Part shown: positions 1 through 6,815 of the stretch, piece by piece
Layout of the letters: every line of letters starts with the position of its first letter
Numbering within the stretch: position 1 is the first letter of the stretch
Origin: Bacteroidota bacterium
GTDB taxonomy: Bacteria; Pseudomonadota; Alphaproteobacteria; Puniceispirillales; Puniceispirillaceae
Assembly (NCBI GenBank): GCA_009936825.1
Contig: JAACDV010000194.1
Location: 1-9,084 of the forward strand
Direction of reading: 5' to 3'
Length of the DNA stretch: 9,084 bases
Notes under the pieces: model-generated
The model's input: the letters and a program-made list of their open reading frames with translations, nothing else
The model's database searches: none
What the model was told of the DNA's origin: nothing
Translations under genes and position numbers: made by a program

Positions 1-177
1 ATCGTTTGGAAAATTGTAGGTTTTGTTGTCGGTAATTTCGGCCTCAATGTCATACAGCCCGTCCTCACGTAGAAAACCGTCACATTTAATCCTCCGGTTG
101 TGAAGCTCTTCACGCGGCGCAGGCGGGCTAAGATCAGTTGGGTGATTGCCCGCGTAGGGTAGGGAGGAATTATCCAT
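1..177 (-). CDS. DUF2889 domain protein, N-terminal 59 codons (cut by window edge)
   Basis: A partial minus-strand gene starts with ATG at 177-175 and stays open to base 1, giving 59 residues. After a Pro-rich, variable first 25 residues comes a segment with HNRRIKCDGFLREDGLYDIE, then EAEITDNKTY. The pattern R-x-DGL-x-DIE-x-x-x-x-D-x-K-x-Y is what I recognise as the start of DUF2889, a small bacterial domain of unknown function. The start codon lies inside the last codons of the upstream CNNM/CorB gene (ATGGATAA, an 8-nt overlap), with GGAG eight bases upstream, so its translation is probably coupled to that gene. The C-terminal part lies outside the window. The family call rests on motif recall alone. 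No function can be inferred beyond the link to the operon. Confidence 0.72.
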   Translation of the reverse strand, partial: MDNSSLPYAGNHPTDLSPPAPREELHNRRIKCDGFLREDGLYDIEAEITDNKTYNFPND

Positions 178-1450
178 TTTTAGTGCTCCAAAGTCGTAAG
201 CTTGTTACTTTATTTCCTTCGCGCTTCAAGATTCTGAAACGGATATTGTGAAAGCGGAATTCCTGACCGGGTCGCGGAATTGTGCGACTTTCGACAAGCA
301 CCAGACCTGCGATTGTTGAAGCATCCTCATCGGGAAGTTCCCAGCCGAGGGCCCGGTTCAGATCACGGATCGTAACCGCGCCGTCAACAACCCAAGATCC
401 GTCCGGCTGGGCGTTCAGACCGGCGAGATCAACGTCATGCTCATCATCGATATCGCCAACAATTTCTTCCAGAATATCCTCCAGCGTAACAATGCCGCGA
501 AGGTCACCATATTCATCAACAACAACAGCAAAATGTTCACGCCGGCTACGAAATGCCTGCAACTGGTCAAATAACAACGTGGTTTCTGGAATGAAATAGG
601 GCTCGCTAGAGCTATCGTGGACCATCTGGCGGCCAGCTTTTCCGGCGTCGGGCGGCGTGTTCTGGCCAATGGCGCGCAGCAAATCCTTAACGTGAAGTAC
701 GCCAATTATATTGTCAGAATTTCCGGCATAGACGGGGTGGCGTGTGTGCGGGGATGCCAACACCATGCTCAAAAGCGCAGGCAGATCGTCATCGGCATTG
801 ACCATATTCACCCCGGCGCGATGCGTCATGATTTGATCAACCGAAATTTCGTTTAGATCAAGTACCGACGACAGCATGGCCTGTGTCTCGCGGTCATCAG
901 CATCCCCATCAGCGCCGTGCAGCTTGATCATTCCGCGAAGTTCTTCCTCACGGTCATTATCATCGTCATTGCGCTTGCCGATTAGACTGTTGGCCAATAG
1001 CCGAAGCGCAAGCGAAAGCGGCCTCAAAAGCAACACCACAATGCGGACAGCCGGGGCGATTGCCAACGCATATTTGTCAGAATAGGTCAGCGCATAGGTT
1101 TTCGGCATAACTTCGGCGAAAACAACCAAAATCAGCGTCATAGTAATCGTTGCCCAGACCAACCCGGCCTCATCAAACACCGAAATGAACACCGAAGTCG
1201 CCAGTGCCGAGGCAATCACATTAACCGCATTATTGCCGATCAAAATTGACCCGATCAGCCCTTCACGGTCATCGCGAAGTCGTTCGACAAGCATAGCGCG
1301 CCGGTTACCCTTAACCGCCAGCTGGCGCATGCGCGCATCCGAAGCCGCTGTCAGGGCGGTTTCCGCGCTAGAAAAAAAGGCCGACGCCAAAATTAGTAAA
1401 ATAATGGTCAGGACAAGCCACAGCATGTCCCCAGTGAAATGTGCGGTCAT
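170..1450 (-). CDS. CNNM/CorB (HlyC/CorC) family membrane protein with two CBS domains
   Basis: This 426-aa protein has the full layout of the CNNM/CorB family, members of which are implicated in Mg2+ export or homeostasis; older annotations call them hemolysins. A DUF21/CNNM membrane domain covers about residues 5-160, with hydrophobic spans near 9-26, 66-91, 98-112 and 130-153. It carries the family motifs FFSSAETAL (25-33), LIGNN (70-74) and AEVMPKTYA (112-120). A CBS pair follows at about 200-335 and ends in DEYGDLRGIVTLEDILEEI (312-330). The C-terminal CorC/HlyC-type domain is about 345-422 and includes DGSWVVDGAVTIRDLN. Length is normal. The ATG overlaps the aroB stop as ATGA and is preceded by GGGAG at a 5-nt spacing, which supports this start. 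It sits in the aroK-aroB operon. The transported ion cannot be told from sequence. Confidence 0.93.
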   Translation of the reverse strand: MTAHFTGDMLWLVLTIILLILASAFFSSAETALTAASDARMRQLAVKGNRRAMLVERLRDDREGLIGSILIGNNAVNVIASALATSVFISVFDEAGLVWATITMTLILVVFAEVMPKTYALTYSDKYALAIAPAVRIVVLLLRPLSLALRLLANSLIGKRNDDDNDREEELRGMIKLHGADGDADDRETQAMLSSVLDLNEISVDQIMTHRAGVNMVNADDDLPALLSMVLASPHTRHPVYAGNSDNIIGVLHVKDLLRAIGQNTPPDAGKAGRQMVHDSSSEPYFIPETTLLFDQLQAFRSRREHFAVVVDEYGDLRGIVTLEDILEEIVGDIDDEHDVDLAGLNAQPDGSWVVDGAVTIRDLNRALGWELPDEDASTIAGLVLVESRTIPRPGQEFRFHNIRFRILKREGNKVTSLRLWSTKNG

Positions 1451-2571
1451 TTTTGCTCCCAGCTGCGACTGGTCTCCAGAATCTTATGCAGCGACGCTGT
1501 GCTTACATTATCGCAAACGAAACTATTGCCAATGCCGCGGGGCAGGACAAAACGCATTTCGCCTTTGCGGACTTTCTTATCTCGCTGCATCAGGGCAATC
1601 AGCTGATCGGTTGGGGTTTCGCGAACCGGTAGCTCGCCGACGCTGGCCGCCAGGCCGTTGGCACGAAGATGGGCCTTGGCACGAACGCTGTCCTGACCGC
1701 TGCAAAGCTCCATCTCGGCAGCAAGATCAAAGGCCAACCCCATACCAGCTGCAACCGCCTCACCGTGAATCAGCGTGCCATCATAGCCAGCGACGGCTTC
1801 GAATGCATGGCCGAATGTATGGCCAAGATTTAGCAGCGCACGCTGCCCGGTCTCCAACTCATCGGCTTCAACAATACGCGCCTTGGCAGCACAGGATGTT
1901 ACAATCGCATGTGTCAAGGCAGCCGGATCACGTTCCAGAACCGCGCTGCCATGACCCTCCAGCCATTCAAAAAATGCGGCATCGCCAAGAAGACCATATT
2001 TTACGATTTCGGCATAACCGGCCCGAAGCTCACGCGCGCTAAGACTGTCCAGAGTGGCGGTATCGATCAACACCGCGCGCGGTTGATGAAACGCCCCAAT
2101 CAGATTTTTTCCGGCCTGCGCATTCACCCCTGTTTTGCCGCCAACTGAACTGTCAACCTGCGCCAAAAGCGATGTTGGTACCTGAATAAAATCAACGCCG
2201 CGCATCAGGCTGGCAGCGGCAAACCCGGCAAGATCTCCAACAACCCCGCCGCCAAGCGCAATCAGCACCACATCGCGGTCAACGCCTAGCGCCAGAATAT
2301 CCTCCAGCAAAGCTGACAGCACAGACATGCTTTTGCTAGCCTCACCGGCGGCAACGCTCAGGCTGTCGCACCGGCGCGCGCTCTGCTGGCAGGCGCCGAT
2401 AAGTGGGGCAAGATGAAGCGGGGCGACATTGGTGTCGGTGATAATGATGACGTGGCGGTCCGCAATCAGCTCGCCAAAATGTCGGTCCGCACTCGCAATC
2501 AGATCGCGGCCTATAAAAATATCATAGGCCCGCGGGCCCAGTCCAACAGTCAACAAGGAAGATGTTTGCAT
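1447..2571 (-). CDS. aroB: 3-dehydroquinate synthase
   Basis: AroB converts 3-deoxy-D-arabino-heptulosonate 7-phosphate to 3-dehydroquinate, the second step of the cytosolic shikimate pathway, using NAD+ and a divalent metal. The 374-aa product has the Gly-rich NAD-binding stretch ALGGGVVGDLAGFAA (105-119) and VPTSLLAQVDSSVGGKTGVN (131-150). The expected metal ligands are E188 in GYAEIVKYG, H251 in NLGHTFGHA and H269 in LIHGEAV, with H255 as the neighbouring catalytic histidine. Length is normal for the family. It lies 11 nt downstream of aroK and shares a 4-nt ATGA overlap with the CNNM/CorB gene. The ribosome-binding site is weak: only AGG about 13 nt upstream of the ATG. This fits translation partly dependent on aroK. 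No key residue is missing. Confidence 0.97.
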   Translation of the reverse strand: MQTSSLLTVGLGPRAYDIFIGRDLIASADRHFGELIADRHVIIITDTNVAPLHLAPLIGACQQSARRCDSLSVAAGEASKSMSVLSALLEDILALGVDRDVVLIALGGGVVGDLAGFAAASLMRGVDFIQVPTSLLAQVDSSVGGKTGVNAQAGKNLIGAFHQPRAVLIDTATLDSLSARELRAGYAEIVKYGLLGDAAFFEWLEGHGSAVLERDPAALTHAIVTSCAAKARIVEADELETGQRALLNLGHTFGHAFEAVAGYDGTLIHGEAVAAGMGLAFDLAAEMELCSGQDSVRAKAHLRANGLAASVGELPVRETPTDQLIALMQRDKKVRKGEMRFVLPRGIGNSFVCDNVSTASLHKILETSRSWEQK

Positions 2572-2582
2572 AATGATATGGC

Positions 2583-3134
2583 CTATGTGACCGCCAGATG
2601 CGTGTCAAGTGCGCGCATAACCGCATTGGCGGCCCCGACGGCCGATAATCCGTCCGTATTCACCGTAATATGAGCCTTGGCATAGTCCGGTGCGCGTTTG
2701 GTACTAAGGCGGCGGAGCAGGTCGAGCGGATCATCGCCATGCAACATCGGACGACTGTTTGTTGACCCAATCCGTGTCATTAGTGTTTCAGGTTCTGCTC
2801 GCAGCCAGATGATAGTCGTCTCGCTGCATAGCAACTGGGCGGTCTCGGAGTTGCAAATAGAGCCGCCGCCCGTTGACAGGATTATCGGACCGTCGCCAAC
2901 GGCATTGGTAACAACGCGGCGTTCAATGTCGCGAAATTTTTTCTCACCTGCGAGTTCAAAAATTTCGGAAATGCTGATCCCCGCGGCCTTTTCAACTTCG
3001 GCGTCGCTATCAATAAAGGGCAGATTTAACGCGCCAGCAATCCTGCGGCCAATCAATGATTTGCCGCTTCCCATCATACCAACCAGCGATACTGGCCGTA
3101 GAATGGTAGATTTGAACTCAAATTCGCCCGACAT
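2583..3134 (-). CDS. aroK: shikimate kinase
   Basis: AroK phosphorylates shikimate at the 3-hydroxyl with ATP, the fifth step of chorismate synthesis. The 183-aa protein has a Walker A loop GMMGSGKS (19-26), the shikimate/Mg-binding DSD (42-44), FRDIE with R68, STGGG (87-91), the lid arginine in SRPML (127-131), and RAPDYAKA (147-154), where R147 occupies the usual adenine-contact position. Length is typical. The ATG at 3134-3132 has a good Shine-Dalgarno sequence, AAAGGG, 5 nt upstream. It is the first gene of the minus-strand operon aroK-aroB-CNNM-DUF2889, whose promoter must lie in the divergent region beyond 3135. The stop is TAG, so TAG is a working terminator in this genome, which matters for interpreting accA. 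Confidence 0.97.
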   Translation of the reverse strand: MSGEFEFKSTILRPVSLVGMMGSGKSLIGRRIAGALNLPFIDSDAEVEKAAGISISEIFELAGEKKFRDIERRVVTNAVGDGPIILSTGGGSICNSETAQLLCSETTIIWLRAEPETLMTRIGSTNSRPMLHGDDPLDLLRRLSTKRAPDYAKAHITVNTDGLSAVGAANAVMRALDTHLAVT

Positions 3135-3161
3135 CGAAACCCTTTCTAATTATTGTCGACG

Positions 3162-3195
3162 TATTGGCCCGACGTGATGATAAGACCGGCCAATA
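3162..3195. repeat. inverted repeat TATTGGCC / GGCCAATA
   Basis: There are perfect 8-bp arms at 3162-3169 and 3188-3195, separated by 18 nt. The centres are 26 bp apart, so both arms could face roughly similar sides of the helix. The right arm runs directly into the palindrome ATATCGATAT (3193-3202). It lies 28 bp upstream of the aroK start. It could be an operator or just chance; it has no T-run and does not look like a terminator. Confidence 0.4.
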
Positions 3196-3282
3196 TCGAT
3201 ATACTACTAGTATCATAATGTGCCAATGACGGCAGGAAAAGCCGATAGGCATCGAATCTTGCGATAAATTACGAAGCTACAG

Positions 3283-3314
3283 TCCCCCGTAATTCACTTT
3301 AGATTCCTGGGGGA
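3283..3314. repeat. inverted repeat TCCCCC / GGGGGA
   Basis: Six-base perfect arms at 3283-3288 and 3309-3314 enclose a 20-nt AT-rich spacer. The G and C runs stand out against the AT-rich surroundings. There is no following T-run on either strand, so an intrinsic terminator is unlikely. It lies roughly mid-way between the two divergent genes. Confidence 0.35.
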
Positions 3315-3335
3315 GTAAAGCTGACAATAACGTTG

Positions 3336-3363
3336 GCAAATGGCCGGTTTAGCCGCGTTTGCC
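3336..3363. repeat. possible hairpin GGCAAA...TTTGCC
   Basis: Six-base arms GGCAAA (3336-3341) and TTTGCC (3358-3363) enclose a second short pairing, GGC (3343-3345) with GCC (3352-3354), so a two-step stem-loop can be drawn. It lies just upstream of the candidate promoter for the rightward operon. Its role is unknown, and an arm this short can occur by chance. Confidence 0.3.
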
Positions 3364-3380
3364 CTATTGCAGACATAATC

Positions 3381-3412
3381 TTGCCATACACAAACGCTCT
3401 GCTAATTATAGT
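3381..3412 (+). promoter_or_regulatory. candidate sigma70-type promoter for the rightward operon
   Basis: TTGCCA (3381-3386, five of six to TTGACA) is followed after 17 nt by AATTAT (3404-3409, four of six to TATAAT). The overlapping TATAGT (3407-3412) is closer to the -10 consensus but leaves a 20-nt spacer. Either would give a short leader of about 40 nt before the ATG at 3458. This was called by eye only. Confidence 0.33.
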
Positions 3413-3457
3413 CCATGTCTGGTAATCTATGACCGGTCCGAAACCTGCGGAGTTCAT

Positions 3458-3595
3458 ATGAATCGCTTTGGTATAGTTATTATTGTCATCGCAGCCGTTG
3501 CCGCTGCGGGGTTGTTTGCGCTCTCAGCATGGCAAATTCCGGCTCCTACTGTCGCTGTGAACAAGGTCATCCCAGATGAACAGCTTTCTAAATAA
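3458..3595 (+). CDS. 45-aa single-span membrane protein of unknown function
   Basis: A short membrane protein whose N-terminus, MNRFGIVIIVIAAVAAAGLF, carries one positive residue and then a hydrophobic helix at about residues 4-24. A short tail, WQIPAPTVAVNKVIPDEQ, follows from residue 25. The layout suggests a signal anchor with about 20 residues outside the membrane. I chose ATG 3458 because GGAG (3449-3452) sits 5 nt upstream and the helix then begins at the N-terminus; an in-frame ATG at 3359 would add 33 implausible residues through the candidate promoter. I recall similar tiny proteins with an IPAP...KVIP tail in alphaproteobacteria, but cannot confirm this here. Its last 20 nt overlap the start of the 748-aa exported protein, so the two are probably co-translated and may work together. 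No function is assigned. Confidence 0.75.
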   Translation: MNRFGIVIIVIAAVAAAGLFALSAWQIPAPTVAVNKVIPDEQLSK

Positions 3596-5822
3596 AACCG
3601 TCCCGACTTTGCAAGCCTTCCCAGCGCTTGGAATGATGCTTGCTGGAATGATGTGGGCAGCTTTGCCGGTCAATGCGCAGACGTCGGACCCAATCAATCT
3701 TTTGGCGACAGTTGATAATACCACTGTCACCAAACCAGTACCGCAATCCGGATCTGACGAAACATCCGGGAGCGCGCAGGAAATTTCATCGATTGATGAG
3801 GCAATTGATAGTATCGAAAGCGCCGCTGGCGACGATGCTACACCAAACAATACCGCTGCCGATACTGCCGCCGGAACTGTTACCCAAGCCATAACCAATG
3901 AAGTTGGTGAAAATACGGGCACCAACGCTGACGCCGATGCTGGCACCGATTCCGGGGTTTTTCTTGTTCGCAAATCCGCCCCGGTTTCCAGCGTTGCCGA
4001 TATTGGCATTGTGAAGGTGGACAGCCCGCAATCTAGCCTGACGCAGACAATCTGGCGCGGCACGCCGGTTGATCGTGCGCTGTTTCTTCTTAATAACGGG
4101 CTCAATAGCGAGGAGACAGCGGGGCCATCGCGGGCGATTGCCGATCTGGCGCATTCCGTCGTTGCACATCGTGCTGTTCCACCCGAAGGCGCTAGTGATA
4201 GTGCCGAGCTGCTGGTTAATGTCAGGTTGGCGTGGCTTGCAGCCGCTGGACGTTCTGAAGATCTTGCTGGATTGATCGATCAATTGCCGAATGATGATGT
4301 TTGGCTTGATTGGAAAAAGTGGCTCGTTGAAACGCAGCTTATGGCGCGCCGTGACGATGAGACTTGCCGCAATGTTAAGTATCAGGTCAGTCGCACGCTG
4401 GAGCCGTTTTGGCATAAATCAAAGGTGATTTGCAGTGCCGCGCAGGGCGATTCCGCAGGGGCACAATTCGGTGTCGATATCCTGATGGCCTCGGGTGTGA
4501 ATGATCCGGTCTTCACCGCCCTTGTCGGAAAATTGCTGAATGACAGCGAGGTAGGCCCGATTGATCCGGCGCTACTGGATCCACTGCATATTGTGCTGAT
4601 GGACGCGGCGCATCATCCGATTGATATTGATGGTCTGAATGCGCTTTCATCGGGCTCGATACAGACTGCTGTGGGATTGCGTTATCTGGATGCTGACGCG
4701 CGGATGGTCTCAACCTACGCGGCGTTGCAGCATGGCCTGATTGATCATCAGAAAGCTGCCAAACTTTGGCGCAGCGTTACGATTGCGGCCGATAAGTCTA
4801 ATGACGCCGAAAGTACCAGTGCTGATTTGGCGCTAGCGCGGCACCAAAGTATGCCCACACCTTTGACGCGTGCGCTGGTTTGGCGCGCCCTTGATGGTGA
4901 AAAATCTGCCGCGCGGTTGGCCCTAATTGCCGCTGCCCTTGATGTTGATATTGCTGATGGGGCAGGGCTGATCATGGCCCCGCTTTACGCTGATTTAACG
5001 CGGGAAGCCTTGGCTCTCGAAGGTGCCGATGAGGTGCTGGCAGCAGATGAAACCGGCCTTTCTGCCAGGCTCGGGCTGATGCTGGCGGCGGTGAATGACG
5101 GTGAAATGCCGGACGTGTTGGCGGGCGAGACCAGTCTTGCCGCGGCGGCGCTTATGCAAAATCTTGATGCGGGCGGAATTGACGATGCGGGCGATGTTGC
5201 CAATCTGGAAACGCTGAACATGTGGCAATTGCTGCCGTTGGTTGAAAGAACCGCCTCTCCCGAAGCTAAACTTGGAACAAGCGGTATAAATTCGCAATGG
5301 TTGCAAACCGCCAGTCTTGCATCGATGGAGCCTGCTAGTTTCCTGTCGGTATCGCCGATCATGTTAAGAGCCCTTGAAGCGGCGGCGAATGAAAACCGTG
5401 TGGGCGAAGCCGCGTTGTTGGCACAGCGGGTGATCGCCGATATTGATCTTGCTATGCTTCATCCTGCTGACGCCAATCGCATTGCTATTGCACTGGCATC
5501 AATAGGTCAGGATGGCACCGCGAGTCGCTTTAAGAGCGAGGTTGTCAGCATGCATCTTCTGGCTGCTGCTATGTCGTATATACCTGACCTGTCCGTTCAG
5601 AATCCGATAATACAACAGGTGCAACAGGTGCAACAGGCGGAAGAGGCACCAGCGGTGCAAGAGCCACAGGATGAGCAAAATCTTCAAATCGAGCAAAATC
5701 TTCAAGGTGAGCAAGGGGTAATCGCCAAAGATGAAGGTGCTGGCGAGGAAGTGCCAGTTGCGGCGGAGGACCCAATTTTGCCAGCGGCGGAAGATTCCAC
5801 CAAATTAGCCAATGACCAGTAA
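3576..5822 (+). CDS. 748-aa exported protein of unknown function
   Basis: The N-terminus looks like a Sec signal peptide: MNSFLNK, then a hydrophobic stretch (about 15-30), then PVNA with likely cleavage before QTS near residue 34. Residues 40-130 are low-complexity, rich in Ala, Thr, Asp and Ser. From about 155 to 665 the sequence is Ala/Leu-rich and probably all helical, resembling a helical-repeat scaffold, though I see no clean TPR consensus. The only two cysteines, C264 and C287, could form a periplasmic disulfide; around them are WLDWKKWL (243-250) and EPFWHKSKVICSAAQG. The C-terminal 70 residues form a Gln/Glu-rich repetitive tail. AAGG lies 9 nt before the ATG. The gene overlaps the 45-aa gene by 20 nt and xerD by 11 nt. 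I do not recognise a characterised family; a periplasmic envelope role is inference from the signal peptide only. Confidence 0.85.
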   Translation: MNSFLNKTVPTLQAFPALGMMLAGMMWAALPVNAQTSDPINLLATVDNTTVTKPVPQSGSDETSGSAQEISSIDEAIDSIESAAGDDATPNNTAADTAAGTVTQAITNEVGENTGTNADADAGTDSGVFLVRKSAPVSSVADIGIVKVDSPQSSLTQTIWRGTPVDRALFLLNNGLNSEETAGPSRAIADLAHSVVAHRAVPPEGASDSAELLVNVRLAWLAAAGRSEDLAGLIDQLPNDDVWLDWKKWLVETQLMARRDDETCRNVKYQVSRTLEPFWHKSKVICSAAQGDSAGAQFGVDILMASGVNDPVFTALVGKLLNDSEVGPIDPALLDPLHIVLMDAAHHPIDIDGLNALSSGSIQTAVGLRYLDADARMVSTYAALQHGLIDHQKAAKLWRSVTIAADKSNDAESTSADLALARHQSMPTPLTRALVWRALDGEKSAARLALIAAALDVDIADGAGLIMAPLYADLTREALALEGADEVLAADETGLSARLGLMLAAVNDGEMPDVLAGETSLAAAALMQNLDAGGIDDAGDVANLETLNMWQLLPLVERTASPEAKLGTSGINSQWLQTASLASMEPASFLSVSPIMLRALEAAANENRVGEAALLAQRVIADIDLAMLHPADANRIAIALASIGQDGTASRFKSEVVSMHLLAAAMSYIPDLSVQNPIIQQVQQVQQAEEAPAVQEPQDEQNLQIEQNLQGEQGVIAKDEGAGEEVPVAAEDPILPAAEDSTKLANDQ
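5613..5639 (+). repeat. 9-bp tandem repeat, 3 copies (CAACAGGTG)
   Basis: Three head-to-tail copies of CAACAGGTG, the last with one change (CAACAGGCG), encode QQV-QQV-QQA at residues 680-688 of the 748-aa protein. The unit is a multiple of three, so copy-number change would keep the frame. It marks the start of the Gln/Glu-rich tail. Confidence 0.9.
5673..5714 (+). repeat. 18-bp tandem repeat, 2 copies plus a partial
   Basis: Two 18-nt units start at 5673 and 5691. They share GAGCAAAATCTTCAA and differ in the last codon, and a third partial copy (GAGCAA) begins at 5709. They encode EQNLQI-EQNLQG-EQ in the tail of the 748-aa protein. This looks like recent in-frame slippage in a disordered region. 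Confidence 0.9.
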
Positions 5823-6762
5823 AACCAAATTATCATCTGGATCCAGCGGCCAAATTACGGACCGTTTGATCACCGAATTTTTGCAAGCCATGTCAGCGGA
5901 TCGCGGCCTAGCGGCTAATTCGCTGGCGGCATATCGGCGTGATTTGACCGCGGTTCTGGGTGGTCTTGTGCAGAGTGGTCAGCATTTTGTCAGTTGTGAT
6001 GCTGATGATATTCGGGCGCTGCTATCCATCTGGCATGATGCGGGCCTTTCGCGGCGTACGGTGTCGCGCCGAATTAGTGCGATGCGCCAGATGATGGCTT
6101 GGCTGGTTGAAGAACGGCTTCGCGAAGACAATCCTTGCCGCTGGATCGACAATCCGAAACAACAACCGTCGCTTCCAAAAAGCCTGTCCGAGGCAGAAAT
6201 ATCGGCATTAATCTTGGCCGCTACCTCTGCCACGCCGCGCGCAAATGCCTTGTTGATGAGCGCAATGCTGGAACTGCTTTATGCTACCGGATTGCGGGTC
6301 TCGGAGTTGGTGTCGCTGACGTGTGATGCGTTTCGGCGCGATCAGGAAACCATTATTGTTACTGGTAAGGGGGGGCGTGAACGGCTGGTGGCGCTGGGTG
6401 CACCGGCGCGTAATGCGGTTGCTTCTTGGTTGGAATGGCGTGACTGCAACGGGGATTATGTGACTTCGGGGTTTTTGTTTCCGACGCCAACTGGCCATAT
6501 ATCGCGTCAGGAATTTTCTGTTCGGCTGAAAAAGCTGGCGATGGCTGCCGGTCTTGATCCGCGCAAGGTCAGCCCACACGTTGTGCGCCATTCATTTGCT
6601 ACCCATATGTTGAATCGTGGTGCCGATCTTCGCGGTCTGCAGATGCTGTTAGGGCATGCGGATATTTCAACCACGCAGGTTTATACGGCAACGCGCCCTG
6701 ACCGACTGGCGGGATTGGTCGCATCGGCGCATCCGCTTGCGCACAGGAATCAACAGGACTAA
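5812..6762 (+). CDS. xerD: site-specific tyrosine recombinase XerD
   Basis: This is a cytosolic tyrosine recombinase that, with XerC, resolves chromosome dimers at dif. The 316-aa protein has a SAM-like N-terminal core-binding domain (about 16-105, including LAANSLAAYRRDL) and a catalytic domain (about 125-305). All six catalytic positions are present: R162 in ATGLRVSEL, K186 in TGKGGRER, H256 and R259 in SPHVVRHSFATHML, H282 in LLGHADISTTQVYT, and nucleophile Y291. It is about 18 residues longer than the E. coli protein, mostly at the N-terminus. I prefer XerD over XerC because of the HPLA-type C-terminus and the accA neighbour. The ATG overlaps the previous stop by 11 nt with only a weak upstream GGAAG, suggesting translational coupling. 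No integron or phage context is seen. Confidence 0.93.
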   Translation: MTSKTKLSSGSSGQITDRLITEFLQAMSADRGLAANSLAAYRRDLTAVLGGLVQSGQHFVSCDADDIRALLSIWHDAGLSRRTVSRRISAMRQMMAWLVEERLREDNPCRWIDNPKQQPSLPKSLSEAEISALILAATSATPRANALLMSAMLELLYATGLRVSELVSLTCDAFRRDQETIIVTGKGGRERLVALGAPARNAVASWLEWRDCNGDYVTSGFLFPTPTGHISRQEFSVRLKKLAMAAGLDPRKVSPHVVRHSFATHMLNRGADLRGLQMLLGHADISTTQVYTATRPDRLAGLVASAHPLAHRNQQD

Positions 6763-6815
6763 AGTCACGCTGGTAGGTTTCAACTCTGTCTCGACAACAT
6801 AGAAAATAGGCACTC

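Larger units (their letters stand above)
3135..3457. promoter_or_regulatory. divergent intergenic control region
   Basis: These 323 nt lie between two divergent transcription units, aroK leftwards and the 45-aa membrane protein rightwards, and must hold both promoters. I see no convincing gene; an upstream in-frame ATG at 3359 only lengthens the next gene artificially. The region is more AT-rich than the flanking genes and holds several inverted repeats: 3162-3195, 3283-3314, 3336-3363, and the perfect palindrome ATATCGATAT at 3193-3202. I do not recognise a riboswitch. Confidence 0.6.

Noticed and set aside
1185..2042. 285-codon plus-strand open frame across the CNNM/CorB and aroB genes
   Set aside because: It lies antisense to two strongly conserved genes and its product is a Arg/His/Pro/Ser-rich shadow without motifs.
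3359..3457. Longer start (ATG 3359) for the 45-aa membrane protein
   Set aside because: It would run through the candidate promoter, adds 33 residues of non-signal character before the membrane helix, and lacks the good ribosome-binding site found before ATG 3458.
3524..4105. 193-codon open frame on the minus strand opposite the start of the 748-aa gene
   Set aside because: It is a shadow of the Ala/Thr/Asp-rich low-complexity region. The plus-strand frame has a signal peptide, a ribosome-binding site and coupling to both neighbours; the minus frame has no recognisable domain.
5613..5714. CRISPR-like array
   Set aside because: The repeats are short, adjacent, in frame and without spacers; they are coding tandem repeats.
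5812..6762. Phage, integron or ICE integrase
   Set aside because: Sequence and context match housekeeping XerD: operon overlap upstream, accA downstream, no attachment-site repeats, no cargo and no tRNA nearby.
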